Part shown: positions 51,763 through 59,622 of the stretch, piece after piece
Layout of the letters: each line of letters starts with the position of its first letter
Position numbering within the stretch: position 1 is the stretch's first letter
Assembly (NCBI GenBank): GCA_044237845.1
Contig: JBIIEL010000005.1
Span: forward strand, 1 to 64,000
Length of the DNA stretch: 64,000 nt
DNA from: QFOX01 sp044237845
GTDB taxonomy: Bacteria; Pseudomonadota; Alphaproteobacteria; Rickettsiales; UBA3002
Direction: 5' to 3'
Translations under genes and position numbers: made by a program
The notes under the pieces: generated by a model
What the model saw: only the letters and a program-made list of their open reading frames with translations
Told to the model about the DNA's origin: nothing
Databases searched by the model: none

Positions 51763-52209
51763 ATGATTGCCTTATTTAGTGCGTTGCTCGGATTCATTTC
51801 GAGCGCGGTGCCGGACGTATTTAAACTGTTTCGCGATGCGAAAGACCGCGCGCATGAGATCACTCTGCTGAAACTGCAAATGGACTATGACCGCGAACGT
51901 GCGGCGACGGCGATGGCAGAGCAGACAGCACTCAACGAACGGCTGAAGGATAACCTAACCGGGATTCACTGGGTGGATGCGCTGGCAGGCACCGTGCGCC
52001 CGGTGATTACCTATGCATTTTTTGGCCTCTATTTTCTGGTGAAATGCGCGCAGTTTCACCTGCTGATGGATGCTGCGCTGCCGTGGCAAAGCGCGCTGAA
52101 CGCGCCGCAAGCCCTTGTCGCGCTGTGGACGGAAGAAGACATTGCTATTTTCTCGGCGGTGATTGCCTTCTGGTTCGGTCAACGCGCGATGGGGAAGGCG
52201 AAGCGATGA
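51763..52209 (+). CDS. 3-TM GTA-type holin
   Basis: A 148-residue protein: an amphipathic N-terminus (ALFSALLGFISSAVPDVFKLF), a charged helix, then hydrophobic segments AGTVRPVITYAFFGLYFLVKC and EEDIAIFSAVIAFWFGQRAMG. The motif TVRPVITYAFFG and the terminal FWFGxRA are typical of the GTA holin 3TM family. It permeabilises the inner membrane to the endolysin. It overlaps the lysozyme gene by 4 bases. Confidence 0.85.
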   Translation: MIALFSALLGFISSAVPDVFKLFRDAKDRAHEITLLKLQMDYDRERAATAMAEQTALNERLKDNLTGIHWVDALAGTVRPVITYAFFGLYFLVKCAQFHLLMDAALPWQSALNAPQALVALWTEEDIAIFSAVIAFWFGQRAMGKAKR

Positions 52210-52640
52210 TGCGCGCGTCGGAAAATGGCATCGCCCTCATCTGTGAGTATGAGGGGTTCAGCGCGACGGTATATCGCGACGCGGCGGGGCTGCCGACGAT
52301 TGGTTATGGGCATCTCATTCGTGCGGGCGAGTGTTTCGCTGAGCCGCTGAGCGAGGTCGCCGCGCGTGCGTTGCTGCGGCAGGATGTGGCCGTGGCCGAG
52401 CAAGCGGTTGCGAAGTTTATCACCGCGCCACTCACGCAAAACCAGTGCGACGCGCTGGTGAGTTTTACCTTCAATCTCGGCGGTGGCGTGCTGCAACGCT
52501 CCACCCTGCGGCGCGTGCTCAATCGCGGGGAATATGACGCCGTGCCGCGAGAGATGATGCGCTATGTCTGGGCCGGTGGACGCAAGCTCCCCGGCCTCAT
52601 CCGCCGCCGCGCCGCTGAGGCGAATTTGTTCGATAATTAG
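52206..52640 (+). CDS. phage-type lysozyme (GH24 endolysin)
   Basis: A 144-residue muramidase. The catalytic triad of T4-type lysozymes is visible in CEYEGFSATVYRDAAGLPTI (Glu, then Asp, then the Thr of TIGYGH). The C-terminal RREAEANLF end is usual (RRRAAEANLFDN). There is no signal peptide, so export through the holin is needed. It closes the GTA-like cluster. Confidence 0.92.
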   Translation: MMRASENGIALICEYEGFSATVYRDAAGLPTIGYGHLIRAGECFAEPLSEVAARALLRQDVAVAEQAVAKFITAPLTQNQCDALVSFTFNLGGGVLQRSTLRRVLNRGEYDAVPREMMRYVWAGGRKLPGLIRRRAAEANLFDN

Positions 52641-52687
52641 AAAAATCAATCGGATAGGGGGTTTATCCCCCTCCGGTCGGGGTGAAA

Positions 52688-52733
52688 TCTTCACGAAACT
52701 GTCACACTTCTCTCCGTATTGTTGTGCTAGATT
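52688..52733 (+). promoter_or_regulatory. Pho-box-like promoter H
   Basis: TCTTCAC-GAAA-CTGTCAC (52688-52705), 22 bases, then TAGATT (52728-52733). Confidence 0.7.
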
Positions 52734-52765
52734 AGGACAGTAAAACATTCTTTCGTGAGAGCAGT

Positions 52766-53491
52766 ATGAGCGATTTGAACATTCTAGATTATGCAGAAAG
52801 CGTGAAAAATCGCCTTTCGTGGGGTAAATTTGCTGATAAAAACGGCGAATCCGTGAAGGCGATGAAGGATGCACGGCAGAAATTGCTCGTGGAATTGGAA
52901 AGCGTGAGCAAAAATAACCCCGAGTTTGCGAAACTGTATAACCCGGCTAGGGATACAAAAACAGAACTCGCTAAGATCGCAGACCTTGGCAAAGACGGCT
53001 GGGTGAAAAAAAATGGCGACATAACAGATGAAGCGTTTACCGCAGCAAAGAAGGCTTATAACGAAGCGGCAACCAAACTTGAAGGCGTTGTTTCTGGTAA
53101 AGAAGTTCTGAAAGATGCGACGGGTGCAGAAGTTAAGCTTCCTGAGACCCTGAAAACATCACATGAAGCGGCGACCAAGGCTGTTGGCAAAGTGAAATCC
53201 ACCATGGATCACATGTTCGGTATGGCCAAAGTCGAAGGCATGGGCTTCACGGCTAAACATAACCTGAACAAATTTAACGTGTTCAGCAAAGAAGCGCGTG
53301 TGGTGACCAGCAATAAAGACCTCCTGATTCGTGGGGGTAGCATGGGTATCGGTGCGGTGATGACGATTGATGCGCTCGCACGCGGTAAGGATAAAGAGGG
53401 CGAGCCACGCGGCGGTTACACTCGCCTGCTCGAAGGCCTTGCGGGGCTTGGCCTGGTGGGTGGTGGTCTGCTCGCGGGTCACGCACGTTAA
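52766..53491 (+). CDS. unknown 241-aa protein (Pho-box gene)
   Basis: GAGAGCAGT precedes ATG 52766. Mostly charged helix (AKLYNPARDTKTELAKIADL, AFTAAKKAYNEAATKLEGV). A Gly-rich hydrophobic stretch near residue 190-205 (GGSMGIGAVMTIDALA) and a hydrophobic C-terminus (LLEGLAGLGLVGGGLLAG) could insert into membranes. No family recognised. A terminator follows. Confidence 0.75.
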   Translation: MSDLNILDYAESVKNRLSWGKFADKNGESVKAMKDARQKLLVELESVSKNNPEFAKLYNPARDTKTELAKIADLGKDGWVKKNGDITDEAFTAAKKAYNEAATKLEGVVSGKEVLKDATGAEVKLPETLKTSHEAATKAVGKVKSTMDHMFGMAKVEGMGFTAKHNLNKFNVFSKEARVVTSNKDLLIRGGSMGIGAVMTIDALARGKDKEGEPRGGYTRLLEGLAGLGLVGGGLLAGHAR

Positions 53492-53507
53492 GCAATTTCT
53501 AACGCAA

Positions 53508-53546
53508 CAAAAAACCCGGCCAGCGATGCTGCGCCGGGTTTTTTTA
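53508..53546. terminator. bidirectional terminator between Pho-box gene and hflX
   Basis: AACCCGGC / GCCGGGTT (53513-53520 and 53533-53540) with A-run on the left and T-run on the right. It overlaps the last codons of hflX. Confidence 0.8.
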
Positions 53547-54941
53547 ATACCCAAATTCGCGCGCGAAACGTGAGGCGTTGGCGGGGCTGAGGCGCACCTG
53601 ATAAGTAGCGCGGGCTTCGTCATTTTCTTCCATGCGCTGACTCGCCACCTGACCATGCGCATGCAGCCATGCAATCGCGCGGCCATCGCTGGTGGGAAGG
53701 GTGAAATTGTAACTGCCGAGCAGTTTTTGCGATAGGCTTTCATCGAGTAAGGCGAGCAGGGCATCGCAGCCCTCGCCCGTGATGGCGGATAGGGGGATCG
53801 CCCCCGCCGGCGCGGCGTAATGCTCGCGGTGATCGGCTTCCCATTGGTCGATTTTGTTGTGCACCTCGACCATGTATTTGGATTCTGATGGGCTGCAAAT
53901 AGCCAATTCCTGGGCTTCCGGTGCGCACGTACTTAGATGTACGCTTGCGCTCCGGTTCTCGGAACCCGCTATTTTCGCACCATCATCTCTCCAAATAGGC
54001 GAGAGCACCACGTCTTTCCCGAACAAACTCTTCAGCACCGCATTGACATCCTGCGCTTGCGCGGTGCTGTCCTCATGCGCGATGTCGCGCACATGCAGCA
54101 GAATATCGGCGGAGAGGACTTCCTCGAGCGTGGCGCGAAACGCGGCGACCAGCTCCGTCGGCAGATTGCTGATGAAGCCAACCGTGTCGCTGAGAAGCAC
54201 CTTCAATCCCGATGGAAGCGTAGCTTCCCGAATCGTCGGGTCGAGCGTGGCGAACAGCATGTCCTGCCCCACGACCTGCGCATTCGTGAGGCGGTTGAAC
54301 AGGGTGGATTTTCCAGCGTTGGTGTAGCCGACGAGGGCAATGAGCGGATAGGGCACGTCGCGCCGCGTGGCGCGGTGGAGGGTGCGGGTGCGCACCACGT
54401 CGGCGAGTTGCTTTTTGATTTTGATGATGCGGTCGCCGATCATGCGGCGATCAAGCTCGATCTGCGACTCGCCGGGGCCGCCCAGGAATCCGAAGCCGCC
54501 GCGCTGCCGTTCGAGGTGCGTCCAGCTACGCACGAGGCGCGATTTCTGATAGGTGAGGGAGGCGAGCTCCACCTGCAATTTCCCCTCCGCCGTGCGGGCG
54601 CGGGCACCGAAGATTTCGAGGATGAGTGCCGTGCGGTCGATGACTTTGCAGCCGAAGGCGGTTTCGAGGTTGCGTTGTTGCACCGGCGTCAGCGCACAAT
54701 CCACCACCGCGAGGGTGATCTCGTTCTGTTCGATCAGCTCGGCGAGCTCCGCCACTTTGCCGCTGCCGATATAGGTGGCGGGGGTGATGCGTTGCAGGCG
54801 CACAATCGCGGCATGCACGACATCCAGCGCGATGGCGTGGGCGAGGCCGACCGCTTCCTCGAGCGAGGCATGCAGTGAACGCTCCGCTTTCTCGCGGCTG
54901 GTAATAACGGGGTGGAGAACGAGGGTTTTGTTCAAGGGCAT
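53544..54941 (-). CDS. hflX: GTPase HflX with in-frame palindromic insertion
   Basis: A 465-residue ribosome-binding GTPase that splits stalled ribosomes. N-terminal HflX domain (ATYIGSGKVAELAELIE), linker helix with GGxGESQIELDRR, G domain: G1 GYTNAGKST (205-213), G3 DTVG (252-255), G4 NKID (362-365). Between G3 and G4, residues ~313-357 are foreign (PIWRDDGAKIAGSENRSASV through ICSPSESKYM) and correspond to a palindromic DNA element. The rest is of normal length. The start codon and its upstream bases lie inside the left arm of another inverted repeat. hfq lies upstream on the same strand. Confidence 0.92.
   Translation of the reverse strand: MPLNKTLVLHPVITSREKAERSLHASLEEAVGLAHAIALDVVHAAIVRLQRITPATYIGSGKVAELAELIEQNEITLAVVDCALTPVQQRNLETAFGCKVIDRTALILEIFGARARTAEGKLQVELASLTYQKSRLVRSWTHLERQRGGFGFLGGPGESQIELDRRMIGDRIIKIKKQLADVVRTRTLHRATRRDVPYPLIALVGYTNAGKSTLFNRLTNAQVVGQDMLFATLDPTIREATLPSGLKVLLSDTVGFISNLPTELVAAFRATLEEVLSADILLHVRDIAHEDSTAQAQDVNAVLKSLFGKDVVLSPIWRDDGAKIAGSENRSASVHLSTCAPEAQELAICSPSESKYMVEVHNKIDQWEADHREHYAAPAGAIPLSAITGEGCDALLALLDESLSQKLLGSYNFTLPTSDGRAIAWLHAHGQVASQRMEENDEARATYQVRLSPANASRFAREFGY
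53874..53998. repeat. palindromic element inside hflX coding sequence
   Basis: The arms begin TATTTGGA (53876, on the plus strand) and end TCCAAATA (near 53997). Complementarity continues inwards (GGGCTGCAAATAGCC against CGAAAATAGCG; CCGGTGCGCACGTAC against GCGCAAGCGTACATC). About 125 bases, imperfect palindrome. It reads through without a stop in the hflX frame, so it behaves like the protein-coding palindromic elements known from Rickettsia (RPE). Confidence 0.7.
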
Positions 54942-55080
54942 CTCTAGTAACTCATTTTGGCTTCAAATCTGCTTGCGATGGAGCCTCCTCAAAAAATCAT
55001 GTACTAAGATGTACACTGGATTTTTCTCGGTATCCATCGCCGCGCGCTTTTTTGCCAAAATGAGTTACTAGAGATGCCCT
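54935..55080. repeat. 146-bp inverted repeat between hfq and hflX
   Basis: A 27-base perfect inverted repeat (from AGGGCATCTCTAGTAACTCA at 54935; right arm ends 55080) with an inner imperfect stem (TTGCGATGGA / TATCCATCGC). It covers the hflX start codon and ends 7 bases before the hfq stop. The inner GTACTAAGATGTAC resembles the centre of the element in hflX. Confidence 0.85.
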
Positions 55081-55086
55081 CAAGCG

Positions 55087-55365
55087 CTACGCAGTGGGGG
55101 CGGCAGCATCCGTCGCCGCTACGTCGCCTTCATCTTCGCCCTTATAGAGGCTGATGTTGGTGCTTGGGACGATGGTGGCAATCGCGTGCTTGTAAACCAG
55201 CTGCACTTGCGGGCTGCGACGCAGTACGACGCAGAAATTATCGAATCCGCTTATATTTCCCTGAAGCTTGACGCCGCTGGTGAGGAATACCGTCACCGGC
55301 ACCTTCTCCTTGCGCAGGGTGTTCAGGAAAACATCTTGAATATTCTGGTTTTTTTCGGTTGCCAT
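55087..55365 (-). CDS. hfq: RNA chaperone Hfq
   Basis: A 92-residue Sm-like protein, hexameric, which pairs small RNAs with mRNAs. Sm1 motif (VPVTVFLTSGVKLQGNISGFDNFCVVL) and Sm2 (QLVYKHAIATIVPS) are canonical, and the Q/L/F/K residues of the RNA faces are in place (QNIQDVFLNTLRKEKVPV, YKHA). The acidic C-terminal tail (DEGDVAATDAAAPTA) is short, as in alphaproteobacteria. It lies upstream of hflX, the classical order. Its promoter region borders the divergent Pho-box RNA at 55464. Confidence 0.96.
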   Translation of the reverse strand: MATEKNQNIQDVFLNTLRKEKVPVTVFLTSGVKLQGNISGFDNFCVVLRRSPQVQLVYKHAIATIVPSTNISLYKGEDEGDVAATDAAAPTA

Positions 55366-55463
55366 GCTTGCCTCTTATGGGGTTTTTGGTCGTTTTTGTG
55401 GGGTTCTGGCCTCGCCAAAACCGCCCCCCTTTTAAGGGTAAGTGGCTGGGGGTGCAACCGAAA

Positions 55464-55509
55464 TCTTCACAAAACCGTCACACTTCTCCCCCCTGAAATG
55501 GGGTAGGAT
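55464..55509 (+). promoter_or_regulatory. Pho-box-like promoter I
   Basis: TCTTCAC-AAAA-CCGTCAC (55464-55481), 22 bases, then TAGGAT (55504-55509). Confidence 0.7.
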
Positions 55510-55515
55510 AAGACC

Positions 55516-55608
55516 ATGAAGATACGTCTGGCTCCGGTCGGATAGTACAAGTTTCTCTGTGCGAGAAGTGCTTGGGGTGCTGGTGGCAACATCAGCACCT
55601 TCTTTTTT
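55516..55608 (+). ncRNA. candidate small RNA under Pho-box control, divergent from hfq
   Basis: Promoter I is followed not by a gene but by ~93 bases ending in a terminator: GGTGCTGGT / ATCAGCACC (55576-55584 and 55591-55599), then TTCTTTTTT. A small hairpin TTCTC-TGTGC-GAGAA (55553-55567) precedes it. The only open frame is nine codons (ATG 55516 to TAG 55545; MKIRLAPVG). The same hairpin-plus-terminator layout ends the 60623 gene. A leader peptide is the alternative. The Hfq neighbour makes a regulatory RNA plausible, but that is inference. Confidence 0.55.
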
Positions 55609-55631
55609 GCCCATTGCATGGGCGGGGCGTC

Positions 55632-55755
55632 ACACACTCCGTCATTGCGAGGAGTGAAACGACGAAGCAATCCAGACCCCTTAAGAAAAATACTGTCGCG
55701 CAGACGCGCGACGCTGGATTGCCCGGCCTTTGGCCTCGCAATGACGGAGTGTGTA
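55632..55755. repeat. dispersed palindromic repeat, long form
   Basis: CACACACTCCGTCATTGCGA ... TCGCAATGACGGAGTGTGTAG, with the same core AATACTGTCGCGCAGACGCG as at 24048. It ends at the valS stop. Confidence 0.85.
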
Positions 55756-55756
55756 G

Positions 55757-58327
55757 CTAAGCGGCATCCGCCTCGGCGGCGAAGGTGATGGCGATGGTTT
55801 CGGCCTCAACGCTGGTAGACGCTTCCCACGCGCGCACGTTACCTGCACCGGCGACGTCGCCCATCCATAAGGCGGGCGTTGGCGTGGTGGCGGGGATACG
55901 CAGCATCTCAATCGGGAATTTGATGGAGCGGTTGGTCGAGGATTTCTCCGCGCGGATGCGGGCGAGGACGGCAAGCGCCTCCGCACCCATGGCGAGCGCG
56001 GCGTCATCCACGACATATTCCGCCGCCTTCACCCACATGCCGCGTGCGTGGAGGGAGCCAGCGGCGGCGTAGGCATCGGCGAAGATGTGGCTGTAGAGTT
56101 CTTCCGTCACATGCGGCACGATGGGGGCGTAGAGCTTCAGGATGCCATCGAGGCAGTGATAGAGCGCGCGCACGGCAGATTGCTGCTGGGCGGGGGTGAA
56201 GCTGCCGTCTTCGTTATAGACGCGCTTCTTGATGAGCTCGAGATAATTGTCGCAGAAATCTGCCCAGAAGAAGTTGTTGGTCGCATCCAGCGCATCGGCG
56301 TATTCGTAGCGGTTGAAGGCCTCCGTCGCGGCGGAAACCGTTTGCGCGAGGCGCGAGAGAATCCAGCGGTCGATGACTTCGCTGACGGCGCCGGACGCCA
56401 TGTCGGCAGCGGCGCTTGCGGGTGCGGATTCGAGCTTGTTCAAATGAATCGCGGCGAATTGCGTCGCGTTCCACAGCTTGCCGACGAGCTTTTTACCGAT
56501 CTTGAGCAGGTCGGGCGAGAAGGCGGTATCTTGCCCAAGGCGCGAGGTCGCCGCCCAGTAGCGCACCGCGTCCGTCCCGCGCTCCTCGATCAGCGCGGTG
56601 GGGGTGATGACATTGCCCTTCGACTTGCTCATCTTCGACTTATCCTCAGCGAGGCACCAGCCGGAGATCATGAGATTTTTCCATGGAATGCTGTTGCTGT
56701 GGAGGTGCGACTTAACAATCGTATAGAAAGCCCAGGTGCGGATAATCTCGTGCGCTTGCGGCCGCAGATCCGCGGGGTAGAGCTTGGCGAAGCGGTTTTT
56801 ATCTGCCGCCGTTTCGGCGTTGATGCCGTGTGCAGAAAGCTGCGGGCTGATGGACGACGTCGCCCAAGTGTCCATGACGTCGGCATCGGCGATCACTTCT
56901 TCGCGTGTGTAGCCCTTCGGTAAATCGACCAGCGGGTTGACGGGGAGTTGATCGGCGGCGGCGTAAATCGCTTTGCCCTTTTCGCCCTCGCGCAGCGAGT
57001 ACCACACCGGAAACGGCACACCGAAATAGCGCTGGCGGCTGATGCACCAGTCTTGGTTCAGACCGTCGATCCATTGCTCGATGCGCAGGCGCATCCAATC
57101 CGGATTCCACGCGCATTCGCGCGCTTTGGCGGTGAGCGCCTCTTTTTTGTCGGCAACTTTGACGAACCACTGATGCGTCGGCAGAATTTCGAGCGGCGCG
57201 CCGGAACGCTCGGCGCATTTCACGGCGTGGGTGATGGCGGTTTGCTTGACCAGCACACCGGCTTCTTTCAGCAACTCCAGAATGATCTGCCGTGCGCCGG
57301 GATGTTTGGGGTCGGCATTGCTGACTTTTTTGCCATTGAGTGCGGTGGCGAGTGCCTCTGGCCAATGGAAGCCGGGTTCATATTTCCCTCCGGCCAATGC
57401 GGCGGCGAGGTCGATGCGCCCGAATTTGTTGATGACCACGCGTGTAGGCAGTTGGTGCTTTTGCCATTTCAGGATGTCGGCATCGTCGCCGAAGGTACAG
57501 CACATCATGAGGCCGGTGCCTTTTTCGGGGTCGACGGTGACATCGGTGAGGATGGGCACGGAGAAACCAAACAGCGGCACCTCGGCGTTTTTGCCGTGGA
57601 GATGGGTGTAGCGCGCGTCTTCCGGATGGCAGAACAGCGCAACGCACGCGGGCAGTAGCTCCGGCCGCGTGGTCATGATGGTGAGCGGCGTACCCTCGGC
57701 GGTGAAGATGATGTCATTCGCGAAGCTGGGCAGTTCCTTGTCTTCAATCTCCGCGCTGGCGATGGCGGTCTGGTCGACCGGGTCCCAATAGAACGGGCGT
57801 TCGCTGCGGTAGCAATGGCCTTTGTTCACGAGGTCGAGGAAGGAAAGCTGGCTGAGGCGGCGGCTGTCATCGCTGATGGTGTGGTATTCCTGCGCCCAGT
57901 CGACGCTAAGCGCGATGGACTCGAACAGGGTACGGAATTCTTTGCGGGCTTCTTCGCTCACGCCAAGGCACTCGGCGATGAAGGCTTCGCGGGTCATATC
58001 CGCCGCGCGGATTTTCTTGGTTTTCTCGACGAGGCGCTCGGTGGGCAGGCCGTTATCGTCGAACCCCATGGGGTAGAAGACGTTCTTGCCCGCCATGCGC
58101 TGGAAGCGGGCGATGAAATCCGCCTGCGTGTAGCTGAACACATGCCCCATATGCAGCGTGCCGGATACGGTCGGTGGCGGGGTGTCGATGACGTAGGAAT
58201 TCTCGCGCGATTCTGCGGCGTCCCACGCATAGGTTTTCTGCTCCACCCAATGGCGCTGCCATTTTTTCTCGGTGGCGGTCTGGTCGTATTGCGCGGGGAG
58301 CACGCTCATGCGGTGTGTGTGTGTCAT
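55757..58327 (-). CDS. valS: valyl-tRNA synthetase, Rickettsia/archaeal-like type
   Basis: An 856-residue class I synthetase that charges tRNA-Val. The HIGH motif is HMGH in PPTVSGTLHMGHVFSY (about 53-68), followed by MGFDDNGLPTERLVEKTKKI, a signature of the short ValRS type I recall from Rickettsia and archaea rather than the GLPTxxxV bacterial form. KMSKS is KMSKSKGN (about 572). The editing domain (TIMTTRPELLPACVALF) and anticodon-binding helical domain (VIDRWILSRLAQTVSA) follow. No C-terminal coiled-coil tRNA arm as in E. coli. ATG 58327 or 58309 may be the start; neither has a clear Shine-Dalgarno. Confidence 0.92.
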   Translation of the reverse strand: MTHTHRMSVLPAQYDQTATEKKWQRHWVEQKTYAWDAAESRENSYVIDTPPPTVSGTLHMGHVFSYTQADFIARFQRMAGKNVFYPMGFDDNGLPTERLVEKTKKIRAADMTREAFIAECLGVSEEARKEFRTLFESIALSVDWAQEYHTISDDSRRLSQLSFLDLVNKGHCYRSERPFYWDPVDQTAIASAEIEDKELPSFANDIIFTAEGTPLTIMTTRPELLPACVALFCHPEDARYTHLHGKNAEVPLFGFSVPILTDVTVDPEKGTGLMMCCTFGDDADILKWQKHQLPTRVVINKFGRIDLAAALAGGKYEPGFHWPEALATALNGKKVSNADPKHPGARQIILELLKEAGVLVKQTAITHAVKCAERSGAPLEILPTHQWFVKVADKKEALTAKARECAWNPDWMRLRIEQWIDGLNQDWCISRQRYFGVPFPVWYSLREGEKGKAIYAAADQLPVNPLVDLPKGYTREEVIADADVMDTWATSSISPQLSAHGINAETAADKNRFAKLYPADLRPQAHEIIRTWAFYTIVKSHLHSNSIPWKNLMISGWCLAEDKSKMSKSKGNVITPTALIEERGTDAVRYWAATSRLGQDTAFSPDLLKIGKKLVGKLWNATQFAAIHLNKLESAPASAAADMASGAVSEVIDRWILSRLAQTVSAATEAFNRYEYADALDATNNFFWADFCDNYLELIKKRVYNEDGSFTPAQQQSAVRALYHCLDGILKLYAPIVPHVTEELYSHIFADAYAAAGSLHARGMWVKAAEYVVDDAALAMGAEALAVLARIRAEKSSTNRSIKFPIEMLRIPATTPTPALWMGDVAGAGNVRAWEASTSVEAETIAITFAAEADAA

Positions 58328-58370
58328 GGCGCGTGTTTAGACGCTGCCCACGCAGGGCGCAACGGGATTT

Positions 58371-59093
58371 TTAGGCAAGAATCGCCGGCCAGAGGGTGGC
58401 GGGGGAGGAGCCTTCGCGGGTGGTGAGCTGCGGGTTGGCGCCGTATTCCATCAGCAGCCGCGCCATGGGTCTGTTTTTCTCCAGCGCGGCGATGGCGAGC
58501 GGGCTCACCCAACTATCCGGAATCAGCGTGTTGGCATTCGCCCCATTTCTGAGGAGCAGCCGCGCCATATCTGCCGCATCGTTAATCACGCAGTGATGCA
58601 GCGCGGTGATGCCTTCGTGGTCGAGCGCATCGAGCGGGCATTTTTTCTGCAGAATCGCCTCGGCCAGCGGCACGGTGATGGAACGCTCGTGCGACTCCGC
58701 CTCCATGCAGAGAATATGCAGCGGCGTGCGGCCATAGCCATCCATCACCGCGGCGTTCTCCATGGCGGCGAGGAGGCGGTGGGCGATGGCCCAGTGGCGC
58801 CGGCGCAGTGCGCTATGCAACGGGGTGCCCAGTGGCATGCCACATAAAAAGGCCGGGGCCGCACCATGTACGAGTAACCATTCCACCGTGCGGGCGCGAC
58901 CCCGGCGAGCAGCCTCCATCAACGCAGAGGTATGACGGAGGGGGTGAGACACATCGACCGGTACGCCATGGGCGAGGAGGTCCTCGAGCAGCGCCATATC
59001 CTCCTGCTCGATGGCGGAGAACCAGGCGTAAACACGGGTGAGCGCTTGCGTGTTCGGCGTGGCGGCGACTGGTTGTATTTGTTTTTTGGGCAT
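58371..59093 (-). CDS. ankyrin-repeat protein
   Basis: A 240-residue protein with about five ankyrin repeats: MALLEDLLAHGVPVDVSHPL, TSALMEAARRGRARTVEWLLVHGA, GTPLHSALRRRHWAIAHRLLA, GRTPLHILCMEAESH, GITALHHCVINDAADMARLLLRNGANANT, SPLAIAALEKNRPMARLLMEYGANP. No signal peptide. Ankyrin proteins mediate protein-protein binding; in host-associated alphaproteobacteria some are effectors. A GTG three bases upstream of ATG 59093 is an alternative start. Confidence 0.85.
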   Translation of the reverse strand: MPKKQIQPVAATPNTQALTRVYAWFSAIEQEDMALLEDLLAHGVPVDVSHPLRHTSALMEAARRGRARTVEWLLVHGAAPAFLCGMPLGTPLHSALRRRHWAIAHRLLAAMENAAVMDGYGRTPLHILCMEAESHERSITVPLAEAILQKKCPLDALDHEGITALHHCVINDAADMARLLLRNGANANTLIPDSWVSPLAIAALEKNRPMARLLMEYGANPQLTTREGSSPATLWPAILA

Positions 59094-59096
59094 CAC

Positions 59097-59510
59097 GGCA
59101 TCCCCTAATCAACCTTAGATTGCGCAATAAGGTAAATATTAACAACTATTAGTATATGTTCCCATCGGGAAAATACAACTAAAAAGTTTTTATTATAGGG
59201 ATATGATGCAACCATAGAGTGTGTTTTCGAGGGGTGGGCGAAGCGGTAAGGGACGTGGCTGGGGCTGGATTTTGGGGGCAGAAAAGGCTCAGGAAATCTG
59301 CGCAGAAATTAATGATAAAGAGCCTTTGATGGCGAGTATTTTTCGCATTTGACAAGGGCGCTCTGAGCGGCATTTTGCTGTGGATAATAGAATAAAATAA
59401 TGAACATAAGCAATAGATTGATAATTCCATCAACAGATAAAATGGATAAAAGTTTATCCGATTATATTAATTATTGATGACGAAAAAAAGTTGCAAAAAT
59501 CTTTACCATG
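59097..59510. other. AT-rich intergenic region, no gene seen
   Basis: About 410 bases of AT-rich DNA between the ankyrin gene and the CtrA promoter. I see no convincing start-stop pair with a ribosome binding site on either strand, and no palindrome of the families found elsewhere. Confidence 0.5.
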
Positions 59511-59542
59511 TTAACGTTAAATTAACCCACGCCCTGTATAAC
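59511..59542 (+). promoter_or_regulatory. CtrA-box promoter K
   Basis: TTAA-CGTTAAA-TTAA (59511-59525) then 11 bases and TATAAC (59537-59542). No G tract. It drives the 59623 gene. Confidence 0.65.
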
Positions 59543-59622
59543 TGAAAGTAACGAGGACGACGTCCCCCGGATGGAAAGATCCCCGACCGCGCAAACCAAA
59601 ACGCGAACAACAGAGGCACAGA

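Noticed and set aside
55516..55545. Nine-codon peptide gene at the Pho-box RNA
   Set aside because: Too short to defend as a coding gene; kept as part of the RNA candidate, with a leader peptide as alternative.
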